6,570 bases of DNA, from contig CALBTA010000633.1 of NCBI GenBank assembly GCA_937967755.1, positions 1-6,570 on the forward strand. The letters are read 5' to 3'. Below the pieces are notes generated by a model. That model was not told the origin of the DNA. It saw only the letters and a program-made list of their open reading frames with translations, and did not search any database. The stretch is from an uncultured Planctomycetaceae bacterium. GTDB taxonomy: Bacteria > Planctomycetota > Planctomycetia > Pirellulales > Pirellulaceae. This document shows positions 5,766 through 6,570 of the stretch, piece by piece. Position 1 is the stretch's first letter, and every line of letters begins with the position of its first letter. A program made the translations under genes and the position numbers.

Positions 5766-6570
5766 TCAACTCGAACGGTAACGCTTCGCCAACCTATTGG
5801 CCCGCTGAGCGATCATCTGCCGCAATGCTTTGGGTTGCAGCACTTCCGCCTGATCGCCGTAGCCAAGCAACCACCACGAGATTTCCCACAGCCCCGAGAC
5901 GGTCGCTTCGAATCGCAGCGAACCATCTTCCAGGCGGCTCAGTTTTTGTGTCTTGTGCCAAACCACCTCGGCCACATTGTCGGCCACCAGCGGGTCGAAT
6001 CGGATCACCACCCGCTTGTCGGGGCCCCGTTCGGGAATCATATGCCAGGCGTTGCGAAGGTAACGCTGGATGCTGAAATTCTTGGGCCTTGTAAATGAAT
6101 CTTCCAATGGCTCCAGCGAAACGATGCGCCCCAAATTGAAGGTCCGCCGGGCACGGTGAAGCGACGAGCGCCCGATGACGTACCAACTGCGCCGGCTGAA
6201 CAGCAACTCGTAAGGGCTGAGCTTGGTAGAGAAACTCTTCTCACCAGCGGGCGGTTGATACTCCATGCGAACGCAGCGCCGGCTGGCGATGGCGTCAATT
6301 AGTTGGTCGTAGTGATCGCGGCCGCCGGAGAGCGGATTGCTGGGCTCCAACCGAATGTGCACTGCGCTGGCAACCCGGCTCAGCTCATCGCGGAGATGAG
6401 CGGGTAAAGCGTTCTCCAACTTCACCGCTGCCGAGCGGGCCGCTTCATAGAAGGGCATCTGCTCACGCGTGCCCATCTCATGACAAAGGACGATCAGGGC
6501 GAGCGCTTCTTTCGGGGAAAAGTTAGTTGGCGGCAGGAAATGCTGCGCCGGAAGAATGTACCCTTGCAGG
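5766..6570 (-). CDS. WYL-domain transcriptional regulator (YafY/PafBC-like), N-terminus outside the window
   Basis: Members of this family are cytosolic regulators with an N-terminal helix-turn-helix, a WYL domain that senses a ligand (nucleic acid or nucleotide in studied cases), and a WCX C-terminal extension. Here 267 codons are visible. An ATG at 6476 opens a 236-residue frame, but the frame stays open to the window edge, and the extra residues (GYIL...P...FSPKEALALIVLC) match the usual linker after the HTH. The ATG is therefore almost surely internal. Counting from it, the WYL domain covers about 57-120, with WYVIG at 98-102 (bases 6171-6185) and the downstream RTFNLGRI strand. The WCX domain covers about 134-230, with WWLLGYGDQAEVLQP near its end. 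The gene converges on ftsH with 4 bp between stop codons. Its target genes are unknown, and adjacency to ftsH alone does not make it an ftsH regulator. Confidence 0.9.
   Translation of the reverse strand, partial: LQGYILPAQHFLPPTNFSPKEALALIVLCHEMGTREQMPFYEAARSAAVKLENALPAHLRDELSRVASAVHIRLEPSNPLSGGRDHYDQLIDAIASRRCVRMEYQPPAGEKSFSTKLSPYELLFSRRSWYVIGRSSLHRARRTFNLGRIVSLEPLEDSFTRPKNFSIQRYLRNAWHMIPERGPDKRVVIRFDPLVADNVAEVVWHKTQKLSRLEDGSLRFEATVSGLWEISWWLLGYGDQAEVLQPKALRQMIAQRANRLAKRYRSS

Noticed and set aside
5685..6098. 137-codon plus-strand frame across the ftsH end and the WYL gene
   Set aside because: It overlaps the 3' end of ftsH in another frame and is antisense to the WYL regulator. No ribosome site or known domain was seen.
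6450..6476. ATG at 6476 as the true start of the WYL regulator
   Set aside because: The frame stays open upstream to the window edge, and the upstream residues match the usual HTH-WYL linker. A start here would remove the DNA-binding domain and cut a conserved segment.

Overview
The window is about 60% GC and densely coded. It looks like core chromosome of a Gram-negative-type bacterium. The site-2 protease is much longer than in Proteobacteria, with an acidic linker and several PDZ-like units. It sits directly next to dxr, without the uppS and cdsA genes that separate the two in E. coli. Together with the GC content and codon use, this suggests a planctomycete (Pirellulales-like). That taxonomic call is inference from protein style, not a database result.

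Layout from left to right: (1) 1-55, minus strand, the first 18 codons of a HAD-family hydrolase, whose TTG start overlaps the stop of the next gene. (2) 52-2331, minus, rseP-type M50 intramembrane metalloprotease. (3) 2316-3479, minus, dxr, the second enzyme of the MEP isoprenoid pathway. These three overlap one another and read as one operon, dxr-rseP-HAD. (4) 3480-3757, a 278-bp divergent intergenic region. It holds a good sigma70-like promoter towards dxr, a perfect TATAAT box towards ftsH, an 8-bp direct repeat lying between them, and a short inverted repeat over the dxr -10 box. (5) 3758-5761, plus, ftsH, a membrane-anchored AAA+ zinc protease, complete and with a good Shine-Dalgarno sequence. 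(6) 5766-6570, minus, a WYL-domain transcriptional regulator converging on ftsH with only 4 bp between the stop codons. Its N-terminal helix-turn-helix lies beyond the window.

The functional theme is envelope maintenance: isoprenoid precursor synthesis (Dxr) and two membrane proteases (RseP and FtsH) expressed from one divergent control region. No mobile element, CRISPR array, tRNA or rRNA was seen. I found no convincing new defence or biosynthetic system. The less ordinary points are the four PDZ-like units and acidic insert of the site-2 protease, the repeats between the divergent promoters, and several start-site corrections.
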